This document shows positions 5,284 through 5,779 of a stretch of DNA of 5,779 nt, piece by piece. The notes beneath the pieces are model-generated. The model saw nothing but the letters and a program-made list of their open reading frames with translations. It ran no database searches and was not told where the DNA came from. The translations under genes were made by a program, and so were the position numbers. The DNA is from Caldiserica bacterium UBA646 (GTDB taxonomy: Bacteria; Caldisericota; Caldisericia; Caldisericales; Caldisericaceae): NCBI GenBank assembly GCA_002299965.1, contig DBOM01000005.1, positions 1-5,779 of the forward strand, written 5' to 3'. Each line of letters begins with the position of its first letter. The first letter of the stretch is position 1.

Positions 5284-5301
5284 GGTTGTTGAGTGACAAC
5301 C
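5284..5301. other. Small inverted repeat GGTTGT/ACAACC
   Basis: GGTTGT (5284-5289) and ACAACC (5296-5301) pair perfectly around a six-base loop. The repeat stands directly next to the terminator of the right-edge gene. It has no T run on either strand, so it is not an intrinsic terminator by itself. It may strengthen the terminator or bind a protein. The homologous left-hand terminator lacks it, since similarity begins only at ACCATAC (124 and 5299). Confidence 0.4.
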
Positions 5302-5305
5302 ATAC

Positions 5306-5334
5306 AAAAAGGGCGGGTGTACACCTGCCCTTTT
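5306..5334 (-). terminator. Hairpin terminator of the right-edge stalk-domain gene
   Basis: A 14-pair inverted repeat (5307-5334, centre 5320/5321) with GGTGTACACC-like core and A/T base is followed on the minus strand by TTTTT (5310-5306). It begins 24 bases behind the TAG stop of the stalk gene. The pair 5315/5326 is G-T on the plus strand and C-A on the minus strand. The same hairpin occurs at 133-160 with its odd pair at a different step. It separates the stalk gene from the BRO region. Confidence 0.75.
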
Positions 5335-5358
5335 AGAATTTATTTATTTTTAATTTAG

Positions 5359-5779
5359 CTATCCGCCGTATGTAATTGTTATTGTCTTTGTATCTGGATC
5401 CCAGCCGACTTCACAACCAAGAGATTCAGCAACGAAACGGAGTGGCAACATTGTTCTGTCATTTACAATAATTGGCTTTACATTATGGTTATCTGGATCA
5501 ATGTATACTCCTGTCCCATTTACTCTTGCTTGTGGATTGTCTATCCATAATTCAATTACTGTTCCTTTAAAGTTGATTGTGACTTTTCTTTCTATTCCAT
5601 CCCAACTGATTGTTCCCCCTAATGCTTCAACAATTGCTCTGATGGGCACAACTGTTCTCCCCCACTCAGGAATGATAACAGGCGTAGTGCCTCTGCCAAG
5701 GTCTATTTCCTGAGAAACATCATTTACGGTCATCATCGGATTGTCTGGTTGAAGTGTAATAACTATTTCTTGAGCAAGT
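5359..5779 (-). CDS. Exported-protein gene, C-terminal stalk (copper-amine-oxidase-N-like) domain; 5' part outside the window
   Basis: The minus frame is open from the right edge to a TAG stop (5361-5359), giving 139 visible residues. It starts LAQEIVITLQPDNP, so the Met at 5736 is internal and not a start. The sequence is a complete stalk domain with two half-repeats (VVPIRAIVEALGG...SWDG and MLPLRFVAESLG...GWDPDT). It is nearly identical to the end of the 925-residue protein (4 differences). In such proteins the domain sits at the C-terminus of secreted or surface proteins and is thought to act in attachment or as a spacer. What it is attached to cannot be seen. A terminator follows at once, so this gene ends its own transcription unit. 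Confidence 0.9.
   Translation of the reverse strand, partial: LAQEIVITLQPDNPMMTVNDVSQEIDLGRGTTPVIIPEWGRTVVPIRAIVEALGGTISWDGIERKVTINFKGTVIELWIDNPQARVNGTGVYIDPDNHNVKPIIVNDRTMLPLRFVAESLGCEVGWDPDTKTITITYGG

Noticed and set aside
5061..5336. Plus-strand open frame of 91 codons across the BRO start and upstream region
   Set aside because: It is antisense to the BRO start, has no good ribosome site and crosses the terminator and promoter signals. Its composition reflects the opposite-strand gene.
5736..5779. Met at 5736 as the start of a small 125-residue stalk protein
   Set aside because: The frame is open to the window edge, and its upstream residues match the linker in the 925-residue protein. 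No ribosome site precedes the Met.

Overview
The window (about one third G+C) looks like chromosome from an anaerobic, possibly thermophilic, low-G+C bacterium. Pointers are a SAM-I (S-box) riboswitch, strong Shine-Dalgarno (SD) sites, sigma-70-type promoters, and exported proteins ending in the copper-amine-oxidase-N-like 'stalk' domain (Cu_amine_oxidN1, PF07833). That domain is multiplied in Clostridia-like lineages and some deep-branching groups such as Caldisericota. The taxon is a guess from memory of domain style, not a measurement. Every gene I support is on the minus strand, so transcription runs from high to low coordinates.

In transcription order: (1) the 3' part of a stalk-domain exported-protein gene entering from the right edge (5779-5359), followed by a hairpin terminator (5334-5306). 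(2) A promoter, a strong SD and a 13-codon start fragment (5201-5160) overlapping a BRO-N/DinD-like gene (5173-4340). (3) A 925-residue exported protein (4268-1491): signal peptide, beta-rich N-terminus, a region resembling an M1/M61 metallopeptidase whose zinc motif appears destroyed, a fibronectin III domain, a second Ig-like domain and a C-terminal stalk domain. (4) A two-gene module (1297-306) of the MNT/HEPN (type VII) toxin-antitoxin class: a winged-helix/nucleotidyltransferase antitoxin overlapping a HEPN protein, preceded by a striking three-half-site operator. (5) A 15-codon remnant of a stalk-domain 3' end (231-184) with its own terminator (160-131). (6) A promoter and the 5' part of a SAM-I riboswitch running off the left edge, so a methionine/SAM-related gene probably lies just outside.

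The most interesting reading is structural. The exported-protein locus seems to have received two accessory modules, both collinear with it. The BRO cassette lies between two copies of a 15-bp sequence spanning the MKRIL start codons (5188-5202 and 4255-4269). The toxin-antitoxin module lies between two copies of a 59-bp sequence covering the gene's 3' end (1481-1539 and 174-232). The terminator expected behind the 925-residue gene is found only beyond the toxin-antitoxin module. Removing both modules on paper would leave one gene with a strong SD and a normal terminator. The two stalk domains also share a 102-bp identical block next to about 91% identity elsewhere, which suggests recombination between stalk cassettes.
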